From contig JAJYXH010000072.1 of assembly GCA_021791075.1 (NCBI GenBank), forward strand, positions 1-14,814: a stretch of 14,814 nucleotides of DNA, written 5' to 3'. Below are positions 7,211 to 14,186 of the stretch, piece by piece. Source of the stretch: Microcaldota archaeon. Its GTDB lineage: Archaea; Micrarchaeota; Micrarchaeia; Micrarchaeales; CABMGC01. The notes under the pieces were generated by a model. That model did no database searches and was not told the origin of the DNA. It saw only the letters and a list, made by a program, of their open reading frames with translations. How positions within the stretch are numbered: position 1 is the stretch's first letter; every line of letters begins with the position of its first letter. The position numbers and the translations under genes are program-made.

Positions 7211-8466
7211 GATACCAGATGAAGTTGTTTAGCCTAATTGCAATGCTCTCGATAGTATCGGTCGTTTTTGCCGCGACAAGCGGCCCGACCCCGGTTCCGC
7301 CTCCCCCGAGCTTCACGATAACAAGCTCGTACTCGGTGCTATGCAGGGGCGAGGTAAACTACATACCATTTATCATCTCCAACAATGGATACCCTAACAC
7401 TAACGGCCAGGCGCCCACGATGCAGAACATCGAGCTCAGCATGGTTCCCACCAAAGGGCTCTACGCCGCGGGGAACGGAATCGCTCCGCTCCAGAATATA
7501 AATCCCAACACTGCCGCGACGGCAACGCTACCCGTCTTCGTCGGGGCCAACGCCTCTGCATTCATACCGACGAGTGCCCAGATAATCTACTACTACGACC
7601 AGCTCTACTCCGATACGGAGATAAGGAACATAAGCTTCACCACGCAGGAGTGCCCGCTTCCGCTCTCGCTGAGCATCTCGCCTTACATACTCAAATCCGG
7701 CACGATAGAGAACATAACCCTCACGCTGAGGAACAACGGCACGATATCCCTGGACAACATATCGGTCAAGCTCTCGGTGCCTAACAACGGCGGAGCTCTG
7801 CTCACCAGCCAGCCCGTGCAGATCCAGTCGATAGCCGCGAACAGTACGATGGCATTCAGCGAGCGACTCTATGTCGCGGAGAACCAGTCGGACCAGTCCA
7901 CTCCGCTCAACGTCACCGTCAACTACTATGACGGAAACCAGCTCGAGCAGATATCATCGACGCACACGCTTCTGGCGAGCGGAATAATAAACATGACCGC
8001 GTCAGGATTCACCACATCTCCTTCTATAGTGACTCCTCCAGGCGTCTTCTCGGTCTCGTTCGTGCTTACCAACATCGGAACGACAGGCGCCACGGCGGTT
8101 ACCGTGACACCACTGCCTCCGAAAGGCCTTACCATATACGGCTCGAACTCGACATTCGTGGGCAGCGTGGGAATCAACACGCAGACACCTGTCACTGTCT
8201 CTTTCATAGCCAGCAACTCCATAAAGAGCGGCACGTACAAGATACCGATAATGGTGACGTACCTCAACAACCTGCGCCAGAACGCGACCACCTGGGCAAA
8301 TACATCGGTGCTTGTCGGAAGGCCAGCCGCATTCAATGCAAGCAGGGTCTCCCAGTTCAGGTCAAGCGGATCCGGAGGCGGACTGCTCATAATCGCCGTG
8401 CTCCTTATAATCATAATCGGGCTTGCCTTCCTGCTGTATAAGGAGAGAAGAAGGCGTGCGAAATGA
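7207..8466 (+). CDS. Surface-anchored COG1361-like protein (NEW3/CARDB-type beta repeats)
   Basis: 419 residues. ATG 7207 overlaps the ATPase stop by 4 nt; a second in-frame ATG at 7219 is possible. An N-terminal signal segment (about 5-23, LFSLIAMLSIVSVVFA) is followed by a Pro-rich stretch, an extracytoplasmic Ser/Thr/Asn-rich region, and a C-terminal membrane helix (about 391-412) with a basic KERRRR tail inside. Two beta-sandwich repeats of the kind found in COG1361/NEW3 proteins are visible: about 165-260 (ENITLTLRNNGTISLDNISVKL) and about 270-370 (FSVSFVLTNIGTTGATAVTV). Three Cys are visible (about 46, 148 and none conserved as a motif). N-x-S/T sequons are abundant, consistent with archaeal glycosylation. 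Placed between ATPase and permease genes, it is probably the external partner of the transporter, in the position MacA holds in bacteria but unrelated in sequence. Its ligand is unknown. Confidence 0.85.
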   Translation: MRYQMKLFSLIAMLSIVSVVFAATSGPTPVPPPPSFTITSSYSVLCRGEVNYIPFIISNNGYPNTNGQAPTMQNIELSMVPTKGLYAAGNGIAPLQNINPNTAATATLPVFVGANASAFIPTSAQIIYYYDQLYSDTEIRNISFTTQECPLPLSLSISPYILKSGTIENITLTLRNNGTISLDNISVKLSVPNNGGALLTSQPVQIQSIAANSTMAFSERLYVAENQSDQSTPLNVTVNYYDGNQLEQISSTHTLLASGIINMTASGFTTSPSIVTPPGVFSVSFVLTNIGTTGATAVTVTPLPPKGLTIYGSNSTFVGSVGINTQTPVTVSFIASNSIKSGTYKIPIMVTYLNNLRQNATTWANTSVLVGRPAAFNASRVSQFRSSGSGGGLLIIAVLLIIIIGLAFLLYKERRRRAK

Positions 8467-9782
8467 AGTTCCGCGACATATTCTGGCTGAGCTACAAGGA
8501 CCTTAACGAGAAGAGGGTGAGGACCGCCCTCACAATCATCATGGTGATGATAGGGGTCGCATCCATAATCGCCCTAGTATCCCTTACCACCGGAATCAGC
8601 CAGAGCATACAGGCATCGCTCCAGTCGCTGGGCCCAACCTCTATAATACTCACATCGACAAAGAGCACCGGATTCTCGCTCTCTGACGTGGACGGGATTC
8701 TCTCTCTTCCTAACGTGAGCAGCGTGACGCCACTAGTGGAGGGATCGGGAACCCTGGTATCGACAAACGAGAACGAGTCGGTCACGGTCGTCGGCATCTC
8801 GCAGCAGGGGCTCGAGCAGCTTCTCGGAGGCACGCCCAACCTCTATCAGGGATCGGTCTACAACAGCACGATATCCCCGGCTTCGCTCATAGGGTACACT
8901 CTTGCATTTCCTTCCACAACCGGAGGCAGGCAGAATCTTGCACTGGGCCAGCCCTTTACGCTCAGGGCTGGAGGCAGGAGAGCGAACAGCTACTCGATCC
9001 CGATAGCCGGGATCCTCCAGTCCTACAGCTCGGCAATCATCCCGATAAACACCGCGGTCTTCATGCCGCTACAGGCAGCCGAGGATATGCTCGGCCGATC
9101 CTCATTCAACACCCTTCTCGTAAAGTCCACCAACACAAGCAGCGTCAGCAGCCTTACGACAGAGCTGACCGATATATACGGCAACAACGCGAGGGTCATC
9201 AGCACCCAGCAGCTCGCAGCCACCGCATCATCGATAATCGGCTCGATAACCGTGCTCCTCATACTGATAGCCGGAATCTCGCTCCTCGTAGCCGCGATCG
9301 GAATAATGAACATAATGCTCATGTCGGTGCTTGAGAGGACACACGAGATAGGTATAATGAAGTCGCTTGGATTCAAGCAGCGCGACGTTCTCTACATCTT
9401 CCTCATCCAGGCACTGCTCATAGGCTTCGTCGGAGGCATAGTCGGCATAGGAGTCGGCACAGGGGCATCGTATGCCCTCGCCATCGGGGTCAGCCACTCA
9501 TCCCCAAACACTACCTCGTCTTCATCAAGTTCCTCGTTCGGAGCCGGTTCTTCACCAGGCCGTTTCGGAGGCGGGGAGGGTGCACCCCCGAGAGCGGTCG
9601 CATTCGGCAGGGGATCTCCCTCATCATCACGCTCGTCCGGTATCTCATTCACGCCGGCACTCACGATCGGCACAGTAGTCGAAGCACTTCTTGTCGCAAT
9701 GCTGGTCAGCATGTTTGCGGGGCTCTATCCCGCATGGAGGGCATCCAAGATGGAACCGATAGAGGCGCTGCGTCAACTTTGA
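8463..9782 (+). CDS. MacB/FtsX-type ABC transporter permease with Ser/Gly-rich loop insert
   Basis: 439 residues. ATG 8463 overlaps the preceding stop by 4 nt. MacB-like layout: short cytosolic N-terminus with RTALTIIMVMIGVASIIALV (TM1 about 20-42), an extracytoplasmic MacB_PCD-type domain (about 45-250), TM2 (about 257-287), the coupling region SVLERTHEIGIMKSLGFKQRDVL typical of FtsX/MacB, TM3 (about 309-341), and TM4 (about 400-425), ending in the FtsX-type PAWRASKMEPIEALRQL. Oddity: residues about 344-395, between TM3 and TM4, are a Ser/Gly/Pro/Arg-rich low-complexity insert (SSSSSSS, GRFGGGEG, GRGSPSSSRSS) where this family usually has a short loop. The insert should lie outside the membrane. 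The operon makes it the channel or mechanotransmission partner of the 6518 ATPase. Substrate is not readable from sequence. It ends 8 bp from the convergent 9791 gene. Confidence 0.93.
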   Translation: MKFRDIFWLSYKDLNEKRVRTALTIIMVMIGVASIIALVSLTTGISQSIQASLQSLGPTSIILTSTKSTGFSLSDVDGILSLPNVSSVTPLVEGSGTLVSTNENESVTVVGISQQGLEQLLGGTPNLYQGSVYNSTISPASLIGYTLAFPSTTGGRQNLALGQPFTLRAGGRRANSYSIPIAGILQSYSSAIIPINTAVFMPLQAAEDMLGRSSFNTLLVKSTNTSSVSSLTTELTDIYGNNARVISTQQLAATASSIIGSITVLLILIAGISLLVAAIGIMNIMLMSVLERTHEIGIMKSLGFKQRDVLYIFLIQALLIGFVGGIVGIGVGTGASYALAIGVSHSSPNTTSSSSSSSFGAGSSPGRFGGGEGAPPRAVAFGRGSPSSSRSSGISFTPALTIGTVVEALLVAMLVSMFAGLYPAWRASKMEPIEALRQL

Positions 9783-9790
9783 AGCACGGC

Positions 9791-10825
9791 TCACTTTCCC
9801 TCCTGATCAGAGTTGCCGTCCCTCGCCTGCTTGACAAAGTAGTTCTCTATCTTTATTCCCCTCTGGTAGAGCTGGTCGAATCTCTTCCTCGCATCCCTGT
9901 AGCTTATTCTGGTAACGTGCTCGCTCCTCGTGTTTATTATGTTGATCGGGGGCACCTTGTACGCCACGCTGTCGTCAAGGATGATGCGCTCGTGCTGGTC
10001 CACGACGTCGCCATCGTCCATGAGCCTGACCTCGAGGCCTATCCCGCTTCTTGAGAGCTCGCTCCTGAAATCGGAGATGCCCTTTCCCATCTCTGAGTCA
10101 AGCATCCCTTTCGAAGTTAGTATTGTCATCCTCGTGAACCTCCCGAGGCTCTTCGCCGTGAGCCTGTGGAGATTCTCCAGCGCACCGGAGTTGAAGTGCT
10201 TGTCGAGAACCCTGAGGTGGCCGGACATCGCAGAGAAGAGGCTGTCCTGCAGGGTCAATATGTTAGAGAATGGCTTTGTTGGGTCGAGAGCTATAGATGA
10301 TACCGGTCTATGCGCCCTAAGTATGTCGCGCTTCCTGTATGCATACTCGATATAGACGTCGACCCCGAGGCAGATGATGATTCCCACATAGGCGATGTCA
10401 AGGTAGGTGCCCTGTAGATTTACGTAGAACTCCGCGAGTACAAGATACATCAGGAGCATGTAGATGATTACGAGCGCCGCATTGATCCTCGTGTAACTGA
10501 GCGATGCCGCGGTGATCTTCTCATTCCTCTTTATGAACATGGCGAATGACGCCGCGGTGAGTCCGAGCGCAACCACCAAGAGCACGTACGACTCCAGTAT
10601 GTCGTAGCGTATTGTGGTTATGCTCGTCGCCGCATCGACCACCGACGCGCTAAGGTTCGCGCGGTCGCTTATGCTCTGGACTGCCGCGCCTACTCCTATG
10701 CCGTAGAATACCGCAAGCTCCTTCATCAGGTAGACCGATCCGAAGATCAGGAGAAGAGAGCCCACGGTAAGGAGCGCAAGCGCTATCGTGTTGTTCCTCC
10801 TGCGCGGCTCGCTCTGCGTCGACAT
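9791..10825 (-). CDS. Four-helix membrane protein with C-terminal PLD/HKD-like domain
   Basis: 344 residues from ATG 10825, which fits a leaderless start from the TATA box just upstream. An in-frame ATG at 10867 would start before the promoter. Four membrane helices at about 13-35, 78-98, 116-135 and 142-160, with an extracytoplasmic loop after the first, then a soluble domain of about 180 residues, predicted cytosolic. The soluble part (about 195-330) has a helical region (SLFSAMSGHLRVLDKH), RFTRMTILTSKGM, EVRLMDDGDVVDQHERIILDD, and VPPINIINTRSEHVTRISY. The H278-x-R280-x4-D285 spacing and surrounding strands resemble a single, altered HxKx4D motif of phospholipase-D-like domains, as in helix-rich prokaryotic HKD proteins. 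With Arg for Lys, catalysis is doubtful and this may be a binding fold. Function unknown. It has its own promoter and is not clearly coupled to the upstream transporter gene. Confidence 0.7.
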   Translation of the reverse strand: MSTQSEPRRRNNTIALALLTVGSLLLIFGSVYLMKELAVFYGIGVGAAVQSISDRANLSASVVDAATSITTIRYDILESYVLLVVALGLTAASFAMFIKRNEKITAASLSYTRINAALVIIYMLLMYLVLAEFYVNLQGTYLDIAYVGIIICLGVDVYIEYAYRKRDILRAHRPVSSIALDPTKPFSNILTLQDSLFSAMSGHLRVLDKHFNSGALENLHRLTAKSLGRFTRMTILTSKGMLDSEMGKGISDFRSELSRSGIGLEVRLMDDGDVVDQHERIILDDSVAYKVPPINIINTRSEHVTRISYRDARKRFDQLYQRGIKIENYFVKQARDGNSDQEGK

Positions 10826-10844
10826 GATACTAATGCCGAATAAA

Positions 10845-10854
10845 AATATAATAA
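10845..10854 (-). promoter_or_regulatory. TATA-like box for the 10825 gene
   Basis: The minus strand reads TTATTATATT, centred about 25 nt before ATG 10825, consistent with a leaderless start. Confidence 0.55.
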
Positions 10855-10905
10855 GCCATCTCCGCAAGGCGGACTACGCTCCTGTCCCACTCTTATTAAG
10901 TGCCA

Positions 10906-12165
10906 TTACTCCTCCTTAAGATTCCGAGGCGCGGTTATCCTGCCGCCAAGGTCATTGAAAAAGTTCTCGTTATCCTCAACCGAACCGGCCTTCACGACTA
11001 TCGACTCGTCCTCATCGGCGCTGGTTATGTGCCTGATGTAGCCGGCCTCCTTGACTATCTCCCCGCTTCCTTCCGTATAGACATTCCTGTATCGAGCCTC
11101 ATCGCTCAGGTCCTCCACATGATGCATGTGGTCCTGGTGCACGTTCGCAGCGACAACCCTGCCCCCGTCAGAGACGATCTCGCCTATCTCCGATCCGCTC
11201 GAATCGCCGAATACGCCTGTCACGTCGAAGAGTGTGAAGTGCCTGAGGTGCGGCTTGGAATTGCTGGCAGCATACGATCCTCCCTTCCTGTCATGACGCT
11301 GCATCAGTATGCCTGCAGTCGTAAGCATCGCGATTAATACGTAATACGGAGCAATCGACTCCCCAAGAATCGCGGCAGCGTAGACAAAGGTGAGGAATGG
11401 CGAGAGGAAGAAGACGTTCGAGACCAGCGTCATCTTGAGCATGCGCACCGCGTTGAAGTACATGTAGAAGCTCACGATGTTTGTTATCGCTATGTATGCG
11501 ATTATCGCAATGTTAAGATTGCTGAGGGGCGCGAACGGCATGCCTTCTACTACAAAAAGGCATGCAGCAAAGGCCAGCATCACGACCCCGGAGAGCGCTA
11601 TGAATATGTCCGTGTCAAACAGGTACTTCTTGATGATGATGTTTGCAAGAGCGTAACATAGCGCCAGCACTACCACGAAGGTGATGATCGGCAAGTTTGC
11701 GCTTCCTCCTAAGAGATCCAGAGGATTCCCTCCACTGACCCCGATTACGATGCCCACGAATGCGACTCCAAGTGCAGCGAGTTGGTACCTGCTAAGATGC
11801 TCCCTGAGTATAAAGGGAATGAAGACAAGCATCAGCACGGGATTTATCCTGAATATAACCGTAGCAAGGGATGCGCTCACGAAGTGTTCCGCATAAGCGA
11901 GTCCGTAGAGATAAGAGCCGAAGAATAGGACCACGGCAGCTATTAGGTAGAGGAGCCTCTTCCTGTTGTTGACCAGCGCCATGATGCCCCTCCTCTTCCT
12001 GCCCCTGAGCAGAAGGAGCAGACCAAGCGGCGCGGAGATGGCATATACGAGGAAGAAGAACTCGTACAGGTTGGCACCTTTTGCAGCTCCGAGAAGAACC
12101 GGGGTCAGCGCTCCTATCGACAGCGACGCTATGAGATATGCATACGCCCTTGTCTTCATCTCCAT
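10906..12165 (-). CDS. EamA/DMT-family transporter with ~130-residue C-terminal extension
   Basis: 419 residues. ATG 12165 lies 26 bp after a TATA-box centre; ATG 12159 is the only near alternative. The first ~290 residues carry about ten hydrophobic helices in two EamA halves, with family hallmarks: AEHFVSASLATVIFRINPVLMLVFIPFIL in the first half (about 92-120) and the matching LKMTLVSNVFFLSPFLTFVYAAAILGE in the second (about 243-269), each followed by a final helix. DMT members export or exchange amino acids, nucleotide sugars or other metabolites; substrate cannot be read here. Typical members end near residue 290-300. This one continues with a soluble acidic, His-containing tail (about 290-419; VHQDHMHHVED at 342-352, repeated SGxEIxxIV-like strands), predicted cytosolic, not recognised, and possibly regulatory. 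It diverges from a double Lrp-type regulator that may control it. Confidence 0.9.
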   Translation of the reverse strand: MEMKTRAYAYLIASLSIGALTPVLLGAAKGANLYEFFFLVYAISAPLGLLLLLRGRKRRGIMALVNNRKRLLYLIAAVVLFFGSYLYGLAYAEHFVSASLATVIFRINPVLMLVFIPFILREHLSRYQLAALGVAFVGIVIGVSGGNPLDLLGGSANLPIITFVVVLALCYALANIIIKKYLFDTDIFIALSGVVMLAFAACLFVVEGMPFAPLSNLNIAIIAYIAITNIVSFYMYFNAVRMLKMTLVSNVFFLSPFLTFVYAAAILGESIAPYYVLIAMLTTAGILMQRHDRKGGSYAASNSKPHLRHFTLFDVTGVFGDSSGSEIGEIVSDGGRVVAANVHQDHMHHVEDLSDEARYRNVYTEGSGEIVKEAGYIRHITSADEDESIVVKAGSVEDNENFFNDLGGRITAPRNLKEE

Positions 12166-12186
12166 GATTAACCCTTGACGGGGAGG

Positions 12187-12196
12187 TTTTAATAAT
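12187..12196 (-). promoter_or_regulatory. TATA box for the DMT transporter gene
   Basis: The minus strand reads ATTATTAAAA, centred 26 nt before ATG 12165, giving a leaderless mRNA. Confidence 0.6.
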
Positions 12197-12208
12197 CTAT
12201 ACTAAAAG

Positions 12209-12235
12209 TACCAACATTGATAACAATATTTGGTA
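12209..12235. promoter_or_regulatory. Candidate palindromic operator (Lrp-type)
   Basis: TACCAA (12209-12214) and TTGGTA (12230-12235) form a perfect inverted repeat. Inside it, ATTG (12216-12219) and CAAT (12224-12227) form a second nested pair with almost the same centre (12222). It lies in the AT-rich core between the divergent transporter and regulator promoters, next to the transporter TATA box, a natural site for a dimeric Lrp-like protein. No binding data. Confidence 0.45.
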
Positions 12236-12270
12236 TTTTGATACTTGCCTAAAAGGGCCTTGCAAGAGGG

Positions 12271-12280
12271 ATTAAAAAGC
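12271..12280 (+). promoter_or_regulatory. TATA box for the double Lrp regulator
   Basis: ATTAAAAAGC, centred 25 bp before ATG 12300, implies a leaderless mRNA. Confidence 0.55.
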
Positions 12281-12299
12281 TTGATATCAAGATCAATCC

Positions 12300-13388
12300 A
12301 TGGCCGATTCGCCGTTTGAGTTCAGGAGCAGCTTCAATGAGAAGTGGAGCCCCGAGACCAGGCAGCTCGTGAGGATCCTTGCAAACGACTCGAGGATATC
12401 GGTCTCCGATCTTGCAAAGAAGCTGCAGGTATCTAGGAAGACGGCAAAGGACAAGCTCAAGAAGGCCGAGGCTGAGCTCGGCATGAAGTACACCATAGAG
12501 CTTGACGAGGAGAAACTCGGGCTCTCCAATCCGCACCTCATCCTGATAAAGTTCAGCAAGAAGCCAGATTACGGGCATATCGCCTCGGTGCTGCAGCAGT
12601 CACCAATACCCCAGCTGGCAGTGACCATCAAGGGAAACTATGACATGTTTATATATGCGAATGCCAGCAGCACGAAGGAGTATGTCTACTGGGACAAGAC
12701 CACGCAAGTCCAGCTGGCCAAGTACGGAGTACTCTGGTACCCGTCCGACCTTGCCTACCGTCACATAGGCTTCTTTCCACTGAAGAGTGCACTGATAGAG
12801 AGCCTTGAGATACCCAAAAAATACAAGGACCTCCTAATCCTGCTAAACGAGAACTCCAGGATCTCATTCAGCGAGATCTCAAAGAGGCTGGGCATGCACT
12901 TCAACACGGTCGCATACAACTTCAAGAAGCTCGTGAAGATGGGATACGTAAGACGCTTCACCGCGGTGCTAAGCCCCATGAAGGGCGTCTCACTCATGTC
13001 CCTATTCGGCAAGTACGTAATCTCAGAGGGATTCGAGGACGACTCGATGGCCATGAGAAAGGAGATCACATTCATTGACGACAAGATGCCCATCGTAAGC
13101 CGGTGCCTGCTCTCCTCACAGTTGGTCGGAAGCTTCGACTTCTTCTTCGTCGGGGCGTACGACGATGACGAGATGGGATACAGGCACCTCATACAGTACT
13201 ATAAAAGGAGATACAGGAGGCACAGGGTAAAGGCATTCTACGGCTCGATAAGCAGCATGCTCTTCGGCAACTTCCCCATAAGGAACCTCGACACGAAGTC
13301 GGAGTTCAGGATGGTGCGATGGGATCCCAGCCTGGGCTCGGCAGAGACCAAGGGAGCCTTCGCAAAGCACGAGACAAGCCACACGTAA
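12300..13388 (+). CDS. Double Lrp/AsnC-type transcriptional regulator
   Basis: 362 residues, roughly twice a normal Lrp protein. ATG 12300 lies 25 bp after a TATA box. Two winged-helix units of AsnC type are visible. HTH1 spans about 18-62 (ETRQLVRILANDSRISVSDLAKKL then VSRKTAKDKLKKAE) and is followed by a RAM-like alpha/beta segment (about 78-145: HLILIKF, GNYDMFIYA). HTH2 spans about 174-219 (KYKDLLILLNENSRISFSEISKRL then HFNTVAYNFKKLVKMGYV) and is followed by a second RAM-like region (about 230-320: VGSFDFFFVGAYDDDEMG). The repeated gene plan suggests an internal duplication, so a monomer may act as a pseudo-dimer. The C-terminus is a polar tail. It diverges from the DMT transporter across a palindromic site and probably controls that gene and itself. 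The effector is unknown. Confidence 0.85.
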   Translation: MADSPFEFRSSFNEKWSPETRQLVRILANDSRISVSDLAKKLQVSRKTAKDKLKKAEAELGMKYTIELDEEKLGLSNPHLILIKFSKKPDYGHIASVLQQSPIPQLAVTIKGNYDMFIYANASSTKEYVYWDKTTQVQLAKYGVLWYPSDLAYRHIGFFPLKSALIESLEIPKKYKDLLILLNENSRISFSEISKRLGMHFNTVAYNFKKLVKMGYVRRFTAVLSPMKGVSLMSLFGKYVISEGFEDDSMAMRKEITFIDDKMPIVSRCLLSSQLVGSFDFFFVGAYDDDEMGYRHLIQYYKRRYRRHRVKAFYGSISSMLFGNFPIRNLDTKSEFRMVRWDPSLGSAETKGAFAKHETSHT

Positions 13389-13415
13389 ACCGCCGCAAGG
13401 CCCATGCCAGGCCGT

Positions 13416-13883
13416 TCAAACCAGATTCCCCTCACTGTCTATCTCACCCCTGGCTATCCTTGAGCTTGAGATCGGAACCAAGTCAGCAGCGAGCACGGTT
13501 GGTACCCTTACGATTGAGAGCCGCGTAAGGCCGTTCCTCCTCCTCTCTCTATTTATCTCAACCGCGACAGGCAAGGTCTCATCACTCACCACTATCGCGT
13601 CGAATCTCCCTGTGGCGGCGGGACCGAACCTGTCTCTAAGCGGCTCAATCTCAAAATCCTTGCCGAATCCAGCCGCGAGCTTCTTGACAGCCTTCCTGCG
13701 CGTGGCATAGCCCTGCACCCTGGCGCCGTGCCTCGACGATCCGGCATAGCGGTCTGTGGCAAGGCCGATGTAAACGTAGTCTCCTACCTCAAACGCCTTG
13801 GAGATCAGCGCAATATGCCCCCTGTGCACATGGTTGAACGTTCCACCTATCACCACCCTCACTGCTCTTCGTTTGCCCTTCAC
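13416..13883 (-). CDS. coaD: Archaeal phosphopantetheine adenylyltransferase
   Basis: Transfers AMP from ATP to 4'-phosphopantetheine, giving dephospho-CoA in coenzyme A synthesis (cytoplasm). 155 residues; archaeal-type (COG1019-like) enzyme of the nucleotidyltransferase fold. Motifs: GGTFNHVHRGH (13-23), the family GGTFDxxHxGH with Asn17 in place of the usual Asp but both HxGH histidines kept; IGLATD (39-44); RFGPA and VVSDET (about 98-103); INRERRRNG (110-118); and ISSSRIARGEID (138-149), the C-terminal ATP-binding signature. GTG 13883 overlaps the stop of the upstream DUF167 gene as GTGA and has a strong GGAGGTG site 5 nt before it, so this start is well supported. Other cytidylyltransferase-like functions are possible, but the ISSSRI and GEID end fits archaeal CoaD closely. 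Confidence 0.88.
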   Translation of the reverse strand: MKGKRRAVRVVIGGTFNHVHRGHIALISKAFEVGDYVYIGLATDRYAGSSRHGARVQGYATRRKAVKKLAAGFGKDFEIEPLRDRFGPAATGRFDAIVVSDETLPVAVEINRERRRNGLTRLSIVRVPTVLAADLVPISSSRIARGEIDSEGNLV

Positions 13884-14101
13884 ACCAACACCTCCACAAC
13901 CTTGTCGCGGCTTGCAACACCCCTGACTATGCGCACACCGGATCTCCTCACCCCGAAATATCCGGCGAGTGCATCTACCACGGCAGCATTCGCCTTACCA
14001 TCAAGCGCCTTCTCCCTCACCTTGACCTTGTAGCTTCCCTCCCCCGTCTTGAGTACCGCCTCCGACCTTGAGTTGGGCAGAACCCTGACCCGTATGATCA
14101 T
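13880..14101 (-). CDS. DUF167 (UPF0235/YggU-like) small protein
   Basis: 73 residues from ATG 14101, leaderless after a TATA box. It matches the DUF167 pattern: IIRVRVLPNSRSEAV, then YKVKVREKALDGKANAAVVDALAGYFGV with the hallmark DGKAN (about 34-38), then VRIVRGVASRDKVVEV at the C-terminus. The biochemical role of the family is not established. It is small, cytosolic and often linked to conserved housekeeping genes. Its stop overlaps the coaD start by 4 nt, so the two are co-transcribed and translationally coupled. It diverges from the 14205 membrane gene. Confidence 0.88.
   Translation of the reverse strand: MIIRVRVLPNSRSEAVLKTGEGSYKVKVREKALDGKANAAVVDALAGYFGVRRSGVRIVRGVASRDKVVEVLV
13889..13895 (-). 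promoter_or_regulatory. Strong Shine-Dalgarno site for coaD
   Basis: The minus strand reads GGAGGTG, seven bases complementary to the archaeal 16S 3' end, 5 nt before GTG 13883 and inside the end of the DUF167 gene. It fixes the coaD start. Confidence 0.75.
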
Positions 14102-14123
14102 ACGATGTGACTGCTACCTAATT

Positions 14124-14133
14124 GTATATATGT
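14124..14133 (-). promoter_or_regulatory. TATA box for the DUF167-coaD unit
   Basis: The minus strand reads ACATATATAC, centred about 27 nt before ATG 14101. Confidence 0.65.
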
Positions 14134-14166
14134 GCATAACCTGCCCGGGAAGCCGACCACGCAAGG

Positions 14167-14175
14167 CTTTTAACC
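14167..14175 (+). promoter_or_regulatory. TATA-like box for the 14205 gene
   Basis: CTTTTAACC, centred near 14171, predicts start near 14197, giving ATG 14205 a leader of about 8 nt. It rules out the far-upstream extension of this frame. Confidence 0.45.
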
Positions 14176-14186
14176 TTTTACTGCCA

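Noticed and set aside
7926..8414. 162-codon open frame on the minus strand inside the COG1361-like gene
   Set aside because: It is fully antisense to a gene with clear domains, has no promoter or ribosome-binding site seen, and its composition mirrors the sense codons.
9492..9647. Possible inserted mobile or repeat DNA in the permease gene
   Set aside because: No terminal repeats, target duplication or tandem unit was seen. It reads as an in-frame low-complexity loop.
9228..9712. Minus-strand open frames inside the MacB-type permease gene
   Set aside because: They are shadows of the Ser/Gly-rich and hydrophobic coding sequence, with no independent support.
10861..10873. Short hairpin TCCGC-AAG-GCGGA between the DMT gene and the downstream membrane gene
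   Set aside because: A 5-bp stem alone is too weak to call a terminator, archaeal termination relies mainly on T-tracts, and it may be chance.
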